Shown in pieces: positions 11,459 to 22,886 of a stretch of 64,000 nt of DNA. The first letter of the stretch is position 1, and every line of letters starts with the position of its first letter. Source of the stretch: Leptodontidium sp. MPI-SDFR-AT-0119 (lineage: Eukaryota; Ascomycota; Leotiomycetes; Helotiales; Leptodontidiaceae); NCBI GenBank assembly GCA_020726505.1, contig JAHLEZ010000021.1, positions 1,099,562 to 1,163,561 of the forward strand, in the 5' to 3' direction. The notes under the pieces were generated by a model that saw only the letters and a list, made by a program, of their open reading frames with translations, did not search any database and was not told the DNA's origin. A program made the position numbers and the translations under genes.

Positions 11459-11974
11459 CTAACCCAGCTTATTCGGGGCCTCCTTGACATCGAAAATCGT
11501 TCTCAGCTCCTCTCCTCGAATGCGGTCATCCTTTAACATCCTATTATCGACTCTGGCATCCTCTCCTTCGACCTTCAACATCGGCTTGGGCGTAAGGGCT
11601 TCCAGGACAAAGTGATTATCGCAGTGCGGGCAGTACTCGTCGCTCTCTTCGAACTCCTGAGCATCTTTGCGGAAGGCCTTCTTGCATTTCTTGCAGGCAA
11701 AGGTCTAGGGATACTTAGTAGGAATGATGGGAGGAGGGGCAAAGGGGGGTTGTTCACCATTTCAGTCTGCTGGAGGAGAGGGTGGCTTTGGGTTTCTGCG
11801 TGGCATTCTGCACAGTCGAACCATTTCCGGCCTGATGTAATTAGAATGTAGGTAGCTTTGATAATATACAGGACGTACAGCATGGAGATCTGATAGAGAC
11901 CTGGGCGTTGAGGATATGTTTGCTACAAAGGATTAGCTTGGGCTCAGAGGCAAATCTCAGCAAACTCACCACAT
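11459..11974 (-). CDS. CHY zinc-finger protein (fungal, Hot13/RCHY-like N-terminal fold)
   Basis: Four coding exons: 11974-11970 (five nucleotides, ATGTG), 11922-11879, 11831-11758 and 11704-11459, total 369 nt, 122 aa. The spliced protein begins MCKHILNAQVSIRSPCCRKW and continues with FDCAECHAETQSHPL, FACKKCKKAFRKD and DEYCPHCDNHFVLEA. That gives ordered Cys/His pairs for several zinc ions, the CHY zinc-finger pattern. In yeast, CHY protein Hot13 acts in the mitochondrial intermembrane space on small Tim proteins; in other eukaryotes CHY modules precede RING fingers. There is no RING here. The C-terminal 50 residues (EGEDARVDNRMLKDDRIRGE) resemble the tail of other short fungal CHY proteins. 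It is divergent from XPB. The exact role is unknown. Confidence 0.85.
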
Positions 11975-12252
11975 GGTTACAATCTTTCTTTCGTGCTCGA
12001 AATTGTCTTACTAGAGAATGTTTTTGGAAATAGATCCAAGTATTTACTTCTGTATCTCCTCGCCCAAAATATTCACGCGACAGGCCGCGGATCAATCAAC
12101 GCGGCTTAGCGCTCGCTAGCGCAAAAGTGACTCCATCTGTCAGCCTTGCATTCCATATCAACTTCGCCTCCGCCTCCCATTCTGACTCTTCGAAGCTCTT
12201 TGTCCATCCTTTCTTCATTTCGCGCGGCATCGTCTGCAGGCAGAACGTGAAG
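11975..12252. promoter_or_regulatory. Shared divergent promoter, CHY protein / XPB helicase
   Basis: 278 bp separate the two start codons. It must contain both 5' UTRs. A short palindromic GCTTAGCGCTCGCTAGCGC segment lies near 12103-12121. Confidence 0.5.
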
Positions 12253-14823
12253 ATGCCTCCAAAGAGAAAAGCTGCATCCAGTATGAGCTTTTGATTGCTA
12301 CCTCTCTAATTGTGCCCACTAACAACTTCTCCAGGTGCTGAGGGCAGCAACAAGACTGGCAAAGACTCGGCCACCTCAACGCCTGGCCCAGCCACTCCAC
12401 GCAATGGTGACAACGACGACGACTACTTGTCTTCAGACACTGAGGAGGAATCGGAGGTAGTTAAGAATGCAAAGTCGAATCTCACGGTTGCGAAGTACCA
12501 GAAGAAGAGGAGCACTGCCCAGGGACGAGACTCTGCCAGTCACCATTTCGATGGAGGGAATAACGATTTCTCGTACTTGTCGCTGAAGCCGGATCATGAC
12601 AATCGACCGCTATGGATTGATCCTCTTAAGGGCCGAATCATCGTCGAGAGCTTCTCTCCCTTAGCATCCCAAGCCCAGGACTTTCTTACCACCGTGGCGG
12701 AACCTCAATCTCGACCCCAGTTCCTGCACGAATATTCCCTAACACCACACAGTCTTTACGCTGCTGTATCTGTGGGATTGGAACCCAAGGATATCATAAA
12801 TGTCCTCAATCGACTATCGAAAGTGCCCGTTCCACAGAGTATACGAGACTTCATCACTGGTTGCACACACAGCTACGGAAAGGTCAAGCTGGTGTTGAAG
12901 AACACTAAGCATTATGTCGAAAGTTCGGATCCGGAGATGTTGCAGCGTCTATTGAAGGACGAGATTATTGGACCACTCCGAGTTCATGGTACTGAGGATA
13001 TCACTACAACTTCTGCTCCTAAGATGGGCGCTCTGGTCATTCCTGGAACGAAGAATGCTGCTGGTGTGAATCAAACTACAGATCAGACCAAGAAACCCGA
13101 AGACGGAGAGAATGCAAACCAGGAAGATATCTTTGCTACCCTAAATGAAGACGACGACGACGAAGAGGTCGATGCTGTTCATTCTTTCGAAATTGCCGAC
13201 GACGGAGTGGAAACCATCCAGAAGCGTTGCTTGGAACTTGGTCTACCAGTCCTTGAAGAGTATGATTTTCGCAATGACGATGCAAATGCAACCCTGGATA
13301 TCGACTTGAAGCCAGCAGCCCAGATTCGAGACTACCAAGAGAAGAGTTTGAGTAAGATGTTCGGAAATGGAAGAGCCAAGAGTGGTCTGATCGTTTTACC
13401 TTGCGGTGCTGGCAAGACCTTGGTTGGGATCACCGCTGCCTGCACGATCAAGAAGGGAGTCATTGTTCTTTGCACCAGTTCCATGTCTGTGGTTCAGTGG
13501 AGACAGGAATTCTTAAAATGGTCAAATATCAACCCGAATGACGTCGCTGTCTTTACATCGGACAACAAGGATAAGTTCTCGGGCAACACTGGTATCATCG
13601 TCACAACATATAACATGGTGGCGCAACAGGGAAAGCGTTCGTACGATTCTCAGAAGATGATGGATTTCCTGACCAACAGAGAATGGGGTCTGATGATTCT
13701 TGACGAGGTCCACGTTGCTCCAGCTCACATGTTTAGACGGGTGACTTCCATCATCAAGGTTCATTCTAAGCTGGGCTTGACTGCTACACTTCTTCGTGAG
13801 GATGACAAGATTAGTGATCTGAATTTCTTGATTGGTCCTAAGCTGTACGAGGCAAATTGGATGGAACTAGCTGAACAAGGTCACATTGCGAGAGTCCAAT
13901 GTGCTGAGGTTTGGTGTCCAATGACTACAGAATTTTATTCAGAATATCTCCAACAGTCAAGCAGGAACAAGGCTCTGCTCTGGATCATGAATCCTCGGAA
14001 GTTCCAGGCTTGTCAATTCCTCATCGATTATCATGAAAAGCGTGGAGATAAAATCATTGTTTTTTCGGACAATGTATACGCCTTAAAGATGTACGCTCAC
14101 AAGTTGGGAAAAGTCTTGATTTACGGAGGGACTGGCAACGCAGAGCGACTCACCATTCTAGAAAACTTTCAACACAACGAAAGCATCAACACACTCTTCC
14201 TCTCCAAGATCGGTGATACATCGCTCGATCTGCCGGAAGCCACCTGTCTAATCCAAATCTCTTCGCATTTCGGTTCTCGTCGTCAAGAAGCCCAACGCTT
14301 GGGTCGTATCCTTCGAGCCAAGCGTAGGAACGATGAAGGTTTCAACGCCTTCTTCTATTCCCTTGTCTCGAAAGACACTCTCGAAATGGTCTACTCCTCC
14401 AAGCGACAAGCTTTTCTCGTCGATCAAGGCTACGCTTTCAAAGTAATCACCCATCTCCAAGGCCTCGATTCCCTTCCCGGACTTGCCTTTACCTCCGCCC
14501 TCGAGCGCCGCGAACTCCTCCAAAACGTCATGCTCCACACTCAGGACACCGACAGCAGCAAAGACTACGAGGACGATGGGGGCGATCTCTTCCACCTAGC
14601 TGACAAACAAGGCCCTCCGAAAGGCAAGAAAAAGGCCGGTGCTCGGAGAACGGCAGGTACGCTTAGTGAGCTGGCTGGTGGTCAGGATATGGCGTATGTG
14701 GAGCAGAACAAGAGCAAGAACAAGGAGCTGAAGAAGAAGAAGGAGAGTAATCCTTTCTTCAGGAAATTGCAGAGAGAACAGGCTAAGAGACAATTGGCGA
14801 CTGATGGGGGATCTGCAAAATAA
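12253..14823 (+). CDS. SSL2: TFIIH core helicase/translocase XPB (Ssl2/Rad25)
   Basis: Exons 12253-12280 and 12335-14823, 838 aa. The short first exon encodes MPPKRKAAS, a basic start typical of this family. The N-terminal half holds the XPB DRD-like region ([20 protein letters not shown] onward). Helicase motif I is PCGAGKT at about residue 364, motif II is DEVH at about 464, motif III is LTATLLRED. Motif VI is [12 protein letters not shown] at about 661. Near residues 280-300 there is an acidic Asp/Glu patch; the C-terminus is Lys-rich. XPB is the ATP-driven DNA translocase of TFIIH used for promoter opening and nucleotide excision repair. Length matches yeast Ssl2 (843 aa). No anomalies seen. 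Confidence 0.97.
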
Positions 14824-15130
14824 AATTTGGGCAATGGGTGTTCGGGATGTGTAAAATGCATGAGCGGTCTCTGATGCGTGGCGTTTGGGATAGTGGGTCT
14901 ATAGACAGTCAGTTGAGTGGTACGATATGAATCAAGCGAGAAAATTGAGACATAATGAACATGAACACGGAAACTTTCATTCATAATCATCCAAGTGATT
15001 CTTTTCAAATTACTGGTTCCCATACTTTTTTTCTCCCAGCCTTTTATATCAACTAATTTTCAAACAAACCCATCCAACCTCCTAGGCACGAATTATCTGT
15101 CATGGAATAATCCCAAAAATGTCCAAATCC
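14824..15130. other. Convergent intergenic, XPB / phenolic acid decarboxylase
   Basis: About 300 bp between two 3' ends. No features were recognised beyond AT-rich sequence that could serve 3'-end formation for both. Confidence 0.4.
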
Positions 15131-15904
15131 TCAAATAGTCTCCTCATCCCCCTCAATAGGCTCCAAATCCCCCTTCCCCCTAAAACACTCCACAATCCCC
15201 GCCTGTTCATTCAACAAAAACCTATCTATCTGGCACCCAATACTCGCCAACCCCCTCCAGCGCTGAAAATCCTCCGCATTCCTCTTATCACCGTGCGCGG
15301 CCTCGGGGTTCTCCCAATGCCCTTCGCTGAATGCTAAGAGCGTCGTGATGGTTTGTTTGGGGATGTCGTAGATTAGGGAGCAGATTGTCCCTGTTTCTGT
15401 GGGGTTGGTGAGTATTTCATCGCTTGGTGGTGAGATAAACAAGGGGGAGGGAACGGTGATGGGGAGGGAGAGGAAAGGTAGGATAAAGTACCTTCGAGCC
15501 AGTTACATTGCCATAATTCTCCAGGTCGTATGCATTGATAACTAGCAGTTTGGAAATTCGTCCGGCCCGCCATGGGACCGCCGTGGATTTTATAGACGAT
15601 GCGGGTTGAGGAGAAGAACCACCTTTTTATCACGACGAGTCAGTATATTGCAATAATGAAAGTTCATCGACATCTCTATCGCGAGATGAGTTTTAGAGAT
15701 ATTTTGAGGGATATCTTGGTCTCGGTCTGGGGTCTGGGGATTTTGGGATGGGAAATTAGGCAAGTACATTTCATATCTCCATTTCTCTGGATTGCCAGAT
15801 GCGTCCTGGGCCGCGTAGTCATAGATGAGATGGACGTCTTTGATGTCTTTATTGAATTGGGGGATGTCTTTCTCGAGGGTTGTTGCGTGAGTTGGACCTG
15901 GCAT
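15131..15904 (-). CDS. Phenolic acid decarboxylase
   Basis: Exons 15904-15768, 15622-15492 and 15396-15131, total 534 nt, 177 aa. Introns are GTACTT...AAAAAG, unusually with an AAG end, and GTACTT...CCCACAG. Splicing yields the typical fungal PAD sequence: VHLIYDYAAQDASGNPEKWR, RIVYKIHGGPMAGRTNFQTA, CIRPGELWQCNWLEETGTIC and GHWENPEAAHGDKRNAEDF. PADs are cofactor-free beta-barrel enzymes that decarboxylate ferulic, p-coumaric or caffeic acid to vinylphenols. They detoxify plant hydroxycinnamates, which fits a plant-associated or litter fungus. Conserved Tyr, Arg and Glu residues of the barrel are present. No signal peptide, so cytosolic. Confidence 0.93.
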
Positions 15905-16507
15905 TTTGGAAGTTGATCTCGCTTCTCTTGAAAAGGAAGATGAATACAGTGAATGAGGCAATTAGAAACTTGAGGTGTCACAATTGATTAGAATTATAAA
16001 GAAATTCGTCTGCGGTATGAACAAGTGAGAGGTATGAGAATGAATATGAAAGATTCGAGAAGACATTTGAGGCCTTATATACTTATTTTTTTTACAAGAC
16101 GGAAGTGACGGGTTTTGATGGATATCGAAAGTATATGAGGCGGCCCGAAGAGTATGTTGTATGATGTCGTTGATGGGAGCTAGAGGATGAACTTCGGTCT
16201 AGATCTCAGAAGTAGCACGTATTCGGGAGTAGGACTCGGCATCTCATAATATTACTACATCTTCCTGCTCTGACTGCCGTATTGCAGCGTGAAAAGCTTG
16301 TTTACATACCTAGGCCTGAAAATATTTCCTCAGAGCTCTGATGCGTGTTCTGATATTGTGGCGTGATTCTTAGTGATGGCATGTCTGTCTGTGCAAGAAG
16401 ATGTGATCAGCTGCACCACCTAACTCAACATCATGCCATTTCTACGTCTAAGTATTTACATGTCCCAATGCACCCCTCTAACTTTCGAAAATCTAGAACT
16501 GCAGAAT
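15905..16507. other. Intergenic, no gene recognised
   Basis: Holds the promoter of the decarboxylase gene and the 3' flank of the Nudix gene, both on the minus strand. No ORF with protein features was seen. Confidence 0.45.
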
Positions 16508-17823
16508 TTATATCTTTGGTGACTCTCCTAAAAACCCACCAACCACAGCCTGCAGCAATTGATTCGCTATGGCCGTTCTGGGAGGGAGTCTCAATCCACC
16601 TTCAACATATCCCTCACCAGCCGGCTCACCCAATCCACTCGTTCCAACCTTCAAAGCCTGTCTAATTTCATCCATATCAACCCACTTCGCATCCTCCAAC
16701 TCGGGATCATGCTCTAAATGAATCTTCTCTCCATCCGCCAACGCCTGTCCAATAGCTCCAATCATGAGATTGGCAGGATATGGCCATGGTTGTGTGGAAT
16801 GGATAACGACACGCCCGAGATGAACACCGGCTTCTTCCCAGACTTCTCTCCGTACAGCTTCTTCCACTGACTCAGCAGGCTCGCAGAAACCTGCTAAGGT
16901 GCTGTACCAGTGTGGAGGCCAGCGCCTTTGACGACCCAGCAGAACCCGCTTGGCGTCGTGGCTTACTACGGCCATGATAACTGTGGGATCGGTGCGAGGA
17001 AATGAGAGATTGGAGATGCCTTTTCTTGTTACGCAAGCGAGTCGCTCGCGGGGTGTTTCTAGAACGGTTGTAGCTCCTCCTTGGACGGTTGGGAGGGAGG
17101 AGTAGTCTGTTGGTGGACAGACTCGTTTGGTGCCTGCGTTGACAGACATTGTAGGTTGACCACAGCCTCCACAGAATGGATTCCTGGCGTTCCAGTCTAT
17201 GAGAGCTCGTGCTTGGGCATAAATAGCAGCTGATATCTTGTCAGTCTTGTAGTTTTCCCAATAGTGTGGCCCTTTGGGAGCTCCTTACCTTCCGGAGCAT
17301 TCAATGTCATATGCATACGACCCTCAATGAACGTCGAACCAGTCGCCTTCGCAGCCTCAATAACCGCATTGGCTTCCTTCTCTACCGTTCCCCTGGGCGT
17401 AACATCTACCGCAAAGAACGGCCTCCCCTTATATATCCCATGTTCGAACCCATCCTTCTTCTTCTCATCCAAGCCCAGGAACAAGACCAGCGGCAGCGTA
17501 ACAGCAGAATTATACTCCTTGATCATCTCCTCCTCAGACTTCTCGAACGGGTTCTCTCCAATCAACGGCTTGACATCCTTATGTGTTACATACGCCAGCT
17601 GCGTAGGGTCTTTCGCCAACGGCGCCAGGTCGTTGAAGAGCAGGAAGGAGGTACTCGGGTGGACGAGAGCTTTGGTGATGAAGTCGTGGTTTGCTCGGAG
17701 GAAGGATACGCGGTTCAGGGGACTGCCTGAGAAGTAGTTGGCGACTTCACGCCCGAATTTCCGGCTTAGCATTGAGTCCACGTCGTGATGCGCTGGGTCG
17801 GGGAGGGAGGGCTGAGGGGGCAT
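16508..17823 (-). CDS. NPY1: NADH pyrophosphatase (Nudix hydrolase, Npy1/NUDT12 type)
   Basis: Exons 17823-17289 and 17229-16508, 418 aa. The intron (GTAAGG...ATATCAG) separates the N-terminal domain from the zinc-ribbon and Nudix parts. Joined, the protein reads AAIYAQARALIDWNARNPFC and then GGCGQP, the zinc-binding segment, with a further Cys in KRVCPPT. The Nudix box GFCEPAESVEEAVRREVWEE is complete with the REVWEEAG core, preceded by WYSTLAGF. After it, QPWPYPANLMIG is the SQPWPFPxS-like signature of NADH pyrophosphatases. The enzyme cleaves NAD(P)H or NAD-capped substrates to NMNH and AMP. Yeast Npy1 is peroxisomal, but this C-terminus (ESPKI) is not a standard PTS1. A MULE derivative sits about 290 bp upstream. 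Confidence 0.94.
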
Positions 17824-18101
17824 TGCGTGGATATATTGGAAATTGGATGGATTGGTGGACTTGAGGTTTGGGAGACCTGCAAGTTATTGTTTTAAAGTAG
17901 ATATACTTAATAGAGAGAGCCCGCTCTGAAATGGAGAAGAGGGTGAAGGGAAACAAAAGAGGAAAAGGTTAGCTAGGGAGACATAGTGCTGGCTAGGTAA
18001 TGGTGGGGTAGATCATTGATGTCCCGAGTCCGGGGATTTCTCAGCAGCCCCAAGAGAAGCCCTGAAGGTGCTTATCGCCGATGCCGGGAATAGTAAACAA
18101 C
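17824..18101. promoter_or_regulatory. NPY1 upstream region
   Basis: About 280 bp between the NPY1 start codon and the target-site duplication of the MULE derivative. The transposon therefore bounds, and may affect, this promoter. Confidence 0.4.
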
Positions 18102-18109
18102 TTTTTTAT

Positions 18110-18233
18110 GGCCACAGCTAAATCCACACACGGAAATAGCTAAATCAACACATGCCAAGGGTTTTGAAGACACACCGGGCGCATCTATCAACCTTGCCCC
18201 ACCATACTAATTTGTACTGCAGGGCAAGTGCCA
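18110..18233 (+). repeat. Left terminal inverted repeat of the MULE derivative
   Basis: The outer ~51 bp match the right TIR as reverse complement. The inner ~70 bp match with more mismatches. Confidence 0.85.
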
Positions 18234-18309
18234 CCTCTCATTTGAAGTGTCCTGAGTTACCCCTGAATCAACTTTTGAAGCTATTCACATTTTCCAATCG
18301 TACAATAGC

Positions 18310-18627
18310 ATGTCAACCTTTACCGGCGAACCTTGCGGTCCTGCACCACCTGCAGCAGTTTGCAGTGATATTTCTACTGGTTTTTCTGCTATTCAAGCGC
18401 ATGCAAGAGCTAATGGCTATGCTTTTATGCAACGAGATACACTACCTCACCGCGCATTATTCGTCTGCGATCGTGAGGGTAAATACAGGCCAAAGGGGAA
18501 GCAAACAGATGCATATTCTACACGGAAACGATTGAATACTAGCTCGAAGAAATGCGGTTGTCGTATGAGAGTAGTTCTTACTCAAGATGTAGACTTTGAA
18601 TTGGATGATGTAAATGAGTTGGCATAA
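18310..18627 (+). pseudogene. Remnant MULE transposase N-terminus (FAR1-like zinc-finger region)
   Basis: A 105-codon ORF inside the element. It reads FSAIQAHARANGYAF, then ALFVCDREGKYRPKGKQTDA, then SSKKCGCRMRVVL. This is the order of the FAR1/WRKY-GCM1-like DNA-binding region that begins MULE transposases (GYA, CDRxGxYR, S..xGCPFR). The MULE catalytic DDE domain and the SWIM finger are missing. It could be an internal-deletion remnant or a short DNA-binding protein able to bind the TIRs. Confidence 0.75.
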
Positions 18628-18647
18628 TTAAGTAGAATACATAAGTG

Positions 18648-18771
18648 GCCCTTGCCCTACAGTACAAATTGATATGGCAGGGCGAGGTTGATAAATGCAC
18701 CCTTCGGATTCCCCGAAATTCCTTGGCATGTGTTGATTTAGCTATTTCCGTGTGTGGATTTAGCTGTGGCC
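18648..18771 (-). repeat. Right terminal inverted repeat of the MULE derivative
   Basis: Reverse complement of the left TIR, ending AGCTGTGGCC, followed directly by the TTTTTTAT duplication. Confidence 0.85.
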
Positions 18772-19121
18772 TTTTTTATTTGGCCTGCCCAATAGACTCG
18801 CCGAGGCAAAGTGCCCCCGACATTTATCCGGGAAATGTTCACGTGACTGTAGCCGAAGACAACAAACATCCTCCGACCAGACAATTCTACACTCCAGTGT
18901 CATCAGACAATTTAGCGACATTGCCCAGAGAACAGACCCAAATGTCCACATTCATCGTAGCGTCTGCAGTCGTATGTGGTCTAATGTATTAGCTTATACT
19001 CAGGACATATGGTTGACTGACTGTGACAAGGGAATTACTTGGTAGCCCTCCATATCCTCGATATCCTCCATATGCTCTTGAAGAGGATCTTTGTTAGGGC
19101 GAAGACGATCCTATTATGGTA

Positions 19122-19395
19122 TCAATTTAAGGTCGAAGTATATAGTCGAGTTCGATGTCCCTCGGATATGTTTCCTAAAATAACGTCCAAGGCAAGACTA
19201 CCCCTGGCAGTGTGTATCTTGCGAGGTGGGTATGGTGACTTGGAACCAGGTCGACCACGACGGATCTGTTTTTGGTGTTAATTGATGGAAAAGAACCACA
19301 AATAACCTGGGAGGACATACCTCTTTGAAGATAGCGATTGCTGCCTTTGCACACCGTGAGAGGAAGCTCCGGGAAGATCCTTTGGTACTTTCCAT
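19122..19395 (-). CDS. Possible small basic protein, 72 aa, one intron
   Basis: Exons 19395-19321 and 19265-19122, 219 nt. The 55-nt intron is textbook for this genome: GTATGT donor, TTAAC branch point 12-17 nt before ACAG, phase 0. The product starts MESTKGSSRSFLSRCAKAAI and continues with a basic RRGRPGSKSPYPPRK segment whose RGRPG core resembles an AT-hook. No family was recognised. Support is the intron quality and an open frame across it. It could also be a chance ORF, since the surrounding 4 kb is gene-poor. Confidence 0.4.
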
Positions 19396-22300
19396 TTTGA
19401 TGATTATGGATTATTGATTGCAAGTTGTGAGTTTCAAGTTGCTGCTGTTGTTTGTTTCAAGGTCTACGGTTGTTAGAGATGATCTTAATTATGAAGTTGA
19501 CCTCGAATTTGTGTGCGGTTGAGTTAGGCTAGCCGAAAGGGCAAGATAGACAAAAACTGTCTGCCTGAAAACTATGGAGGACATCAAAGGTAAACATCTG
19601 AACTTTGTTTGTCCTTTCTGGTGTAGGGAACAGATGATTAGAGTGTAAGTACTTGTGGACATTTGGAAGTTCTAACCGGTAAGAGGATCAACATTGACTT
19701 TCTCAGGGCATGTTTGCAGTACAGAAACATGTTTACTTAGTCACGAAGTCTCAGACACTTTCTATAAACAGTTCCAAGCAGTCTAGAAGCCCTCCTTTCA
19801 TATGGCAGGCTCAGCAAATGCTAATTAAGAGCAGAGGCACAACTTTCCCCTCAAAAGGAAAATGGTCGGGCTCGACATCTTAACCGCCCAACCAGGGGCA
19901 GCTACCAAACGTTCTCTCAGGAAGTCTTGGTTTCCAACCCTCAACACAGAAATCGGGAGCATCGTCTTCAGCCTAGCTTCCACAGCCACGACCACAACTA
20001 AGTAGAATTCAGCAACACGGTCAACTCTCTCAACACCCTGTTCCGGGCTCCCAGCTTGCAAAAGCCGTCCTCGTCAAGTCATACCAAGCAATTTCAAGAC
20101 CAGTCCCTCCATTCGGAACGACAACCTGGGAAGTCATCATCCGCAAACTGGGAAAATTCGTGTCTCCTGCTACGTTCTCCGGGACTGTGATGAGTTAGGA
20201 GGATGCCTAATGGTGGATAGTGTCAGGTGTGAAATATTTTTGTCGACCTTTGGGAAGAAGTAACTCCTGTGCCCATTGCTCTCTTGAAGAAAATTGTGAA
20301 GAAGAGGACCCAACCATACCCTGACAATGCTTGAAGAAGATATATTTCATCCCCTCCCCCTTCGTGCGGCTTGCTGATAATTTTACTTTAACAATGACCA
20401 ATATATCTTTCAATATCACCTTGCTGCTCATCTCTGTTCACATCCTTTGAATCTCCGGATCGGCTTGTCCGGTACCACTTCCAATATCAACAGCAAGAAC
20501 TGTCTGATCATTGATCGCCACCTTCAACAACACCTCCTAAAATAGGAGTGTGCCAAAAGTTCACTGCATGTCAGCTGTCTGCTCTTCCATAGTCTCATTG
20601 AATATGTCCCCACCTCGCCTTTCAGTTATACCATGCGTCAGTATGTGAAGGTTGCTGGTCTTGAAATTTAACTGAAGGGCACTAAAGAGCATCACTTACA
20701 TCATGTGCGCCTCTATCACACAGTCGGGAAACCCGGTTCTTTGAACGATTGAATGCTGAAAATCTAGGCCTTAAATGTCATCTGTTCATCGGCCAAGGCT
20801 TCGAGCAGGGGTTCCATCGCGGAATGACCTCCTATTGAGCTTACTTCTGAGCATTAGCCCCCTCTAGCCTTAAAGCAATGTCCGTCCCCACATGCGCAAT
20901 GAGTCTACTCGACGACGGCAGGGTCTTATCATGGTAAACCCAAGTGGAATAAATGCCAAAACTCGTCAATCTCTATTGACTTCAAGTCAAGGTCAGGTTC
21001 GTCCTTAATGCTCGATGTCTCCAAATTACCATCTTCCATAGTTCAATCATAGTTCAACCTAATTTTGAGGGTTCCTAATCATAAAATGCTTCGATAGGAT
21101 CATGAAGATTATTTGAATTCAACGGCTTCACACGCCAAATCACACGGTAACATCCCTCGCTCCGGTGATGCTTCCCCGTTGACGATTGGCAGTTTCGACT
21201 TCGCACCAGGTGGTGTGACTGATTCAAACCCGCCGGGTGTAACATCCGCTCAGACCATCCCCTGACCTCTCTCTCCGTGGGGGAAGATTGCAACGCAGAG
21301 ATACACCCCGGCGGTCGATCATTGGCTGCGGAAGCAGCAAACGCTACCGAGCATGCCTAAACAAGCAACGCCTTACCAATTCCACCCAACCAAACTCCCG
21401 GGATTTCATGCATTGCCGAACGAATCTAAACGGGCACATCCACTGACTGGCAAAAGGTGACAAATCTCAACGAATGTCTCGGCCGGGATGACTGCTCATT
21501 CCCGAATGTCGGGGCTGTGCCGTATTGAAGGGTGGTAGCCAACCAATTGTCCCAATACCAACAAAGCCCCATATTGCATCTCGCTTAACGTATCCCTTTC
21601 TCTACCTACTTCACTTGGCTTGGCCCTCCAAGGAAGAGATCCTGCACCTTCATAAAAGAAATGTGACAGTCAGTAAGCGAGCGCTCGCTCTGATCACACC
21701 TGGTGCTGCTGCTGCTGCGGAATCGCAATCGATAACCCGGCCGCATGTTCCGAGCACTGTCGTTCTATGATGTTTGGCTGCGTGGAATGCCTGTTCACTG
21801 TTCGCCTGCACCCTACAACTATGGTAAGCGCCTTGAGAGGAGCAGGAGCGAGTCCTTCATGTTAGATCGTTGTGGCCTGACCGAACCTTTGGAATCGGCA
21901 TGGTTGCAACATATCTATCTGCTTTGCGGACGTTGTCCGAGATGCTGATGAGATCGATGGCCGTCTTCTTGGTTGCTGTTGGCATTGTGGATGTCGGTGA
22001 AGAGACGACCAACCTTTTGTTTTGAGGACGTGCTCGCTTTAGTTTCCCCCGTTGTTCAACGTCTGTCTTCCCGTCGTTTCATCTGTAGTACGGTCTCACT
22101 CTTTTCGCCTCCGTTCGCTAATTCAATCCGTTTGGAGCCAAACCGCAATCACTTATGGTATTACCAGTCAATACTAATACCACAGTACCTCTGAGTATGG
22201 AGCATCATCATAATCAGCTCCAAATGGGCCACGCCAATGTAGCCTCGCTACCTCCTACGGAGAATATGTGAGATCGCATATTCATCTACCGCAGCACATC

Positions 22301-22886
22301 TTCGTTCCCCAAGATCGTGGGAGTTGAATGCATCCGATGCATTATCCAAGTCCAGCCCGGCAGATACGAAATCAATAGAAGTCACCACGCCAGTTACGCC
22401 ACCAAAGCCTGGTTCGGAAGAAGAGTCCAACGCTTTGCCTGCACGGATGCAACCTAACCTACCATGTTGGCTGACAGGGGATGAGAACCTTGTCTCCAAG
22501 ATCTGGGGACTGTCACACCCACGACACGACCACTTATATACGACGCCCTCCCCCCTCGCACGAGACAAAAGGAAATGGAAACGTCCTGCGATACTTGCTT
22601 TGGGCTGTGCTTGCGAATCGTCAGGAGGTCTGGACTGGTTAGTTGTACCGACTATTCGGATCCGAGAGTGATTTCGGTCAGCTCTAGGCATGCATGCATT
22701 CGGCACGGAAGAGGGGATTGTCGTATATGAATACTAGCAGTCGTCTTCACTCGGTTACACTGAAACTCGCTGTGTCAAGAACCAAACCAAAGCTCATCAC
22801 TGCTGTCAACAAACCTTACGACCTCCGAATCTGTCTTCATTCCCTCGTTCAAACCAAATATACTTATCCCGAAACGAAATCCCATC
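19396..22886. other. 3.5-kb gene-poor region
   Basis: Many short ORFs on both strands, none with recognisable domains or good splice joins. A plus-strand segment at 19860-20250 reads weakly protein-like over short spans with stops and may be a relic. The last part carries the promoter of the membrane-protein gene at 22887. Confidence 0.45.

Larger units (their letters stand above)
18110..18771. mobile_element. Non-autonomous Mutator-like element (MULE/MITE-like), 662 bp
   Basis: The ends are inverted repeats. The left end at 18110 begins GGCCACAGCTAAATCCACAC and the right end at 18771 is its reverse complement. About 51 bp are essentially identical. Similarity continues inward to roughly 18233 and 18648, with a second block around TATCAACC...GCC and TTTGTACTG. 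Both ends are flanked by TTTTTTAT (18102-18109 and 18772-18779), an 8-bp target-site duplication; it can be read as 9 bp (CTTTTTTAT) if the last C is shared. Long TIRs and an 8-10 bp duplication fit Mutator-like elements. The short internal ORF keeps only the N-terminal part of a MULE transposase, so this copy cannot move by itself. Confidence 0.88.

Noticed and set aside
22324..22671. 115-aa plus-strand ORF
   Set aside because: It begins with TTG, not ATG, and shows no domain or splice support.
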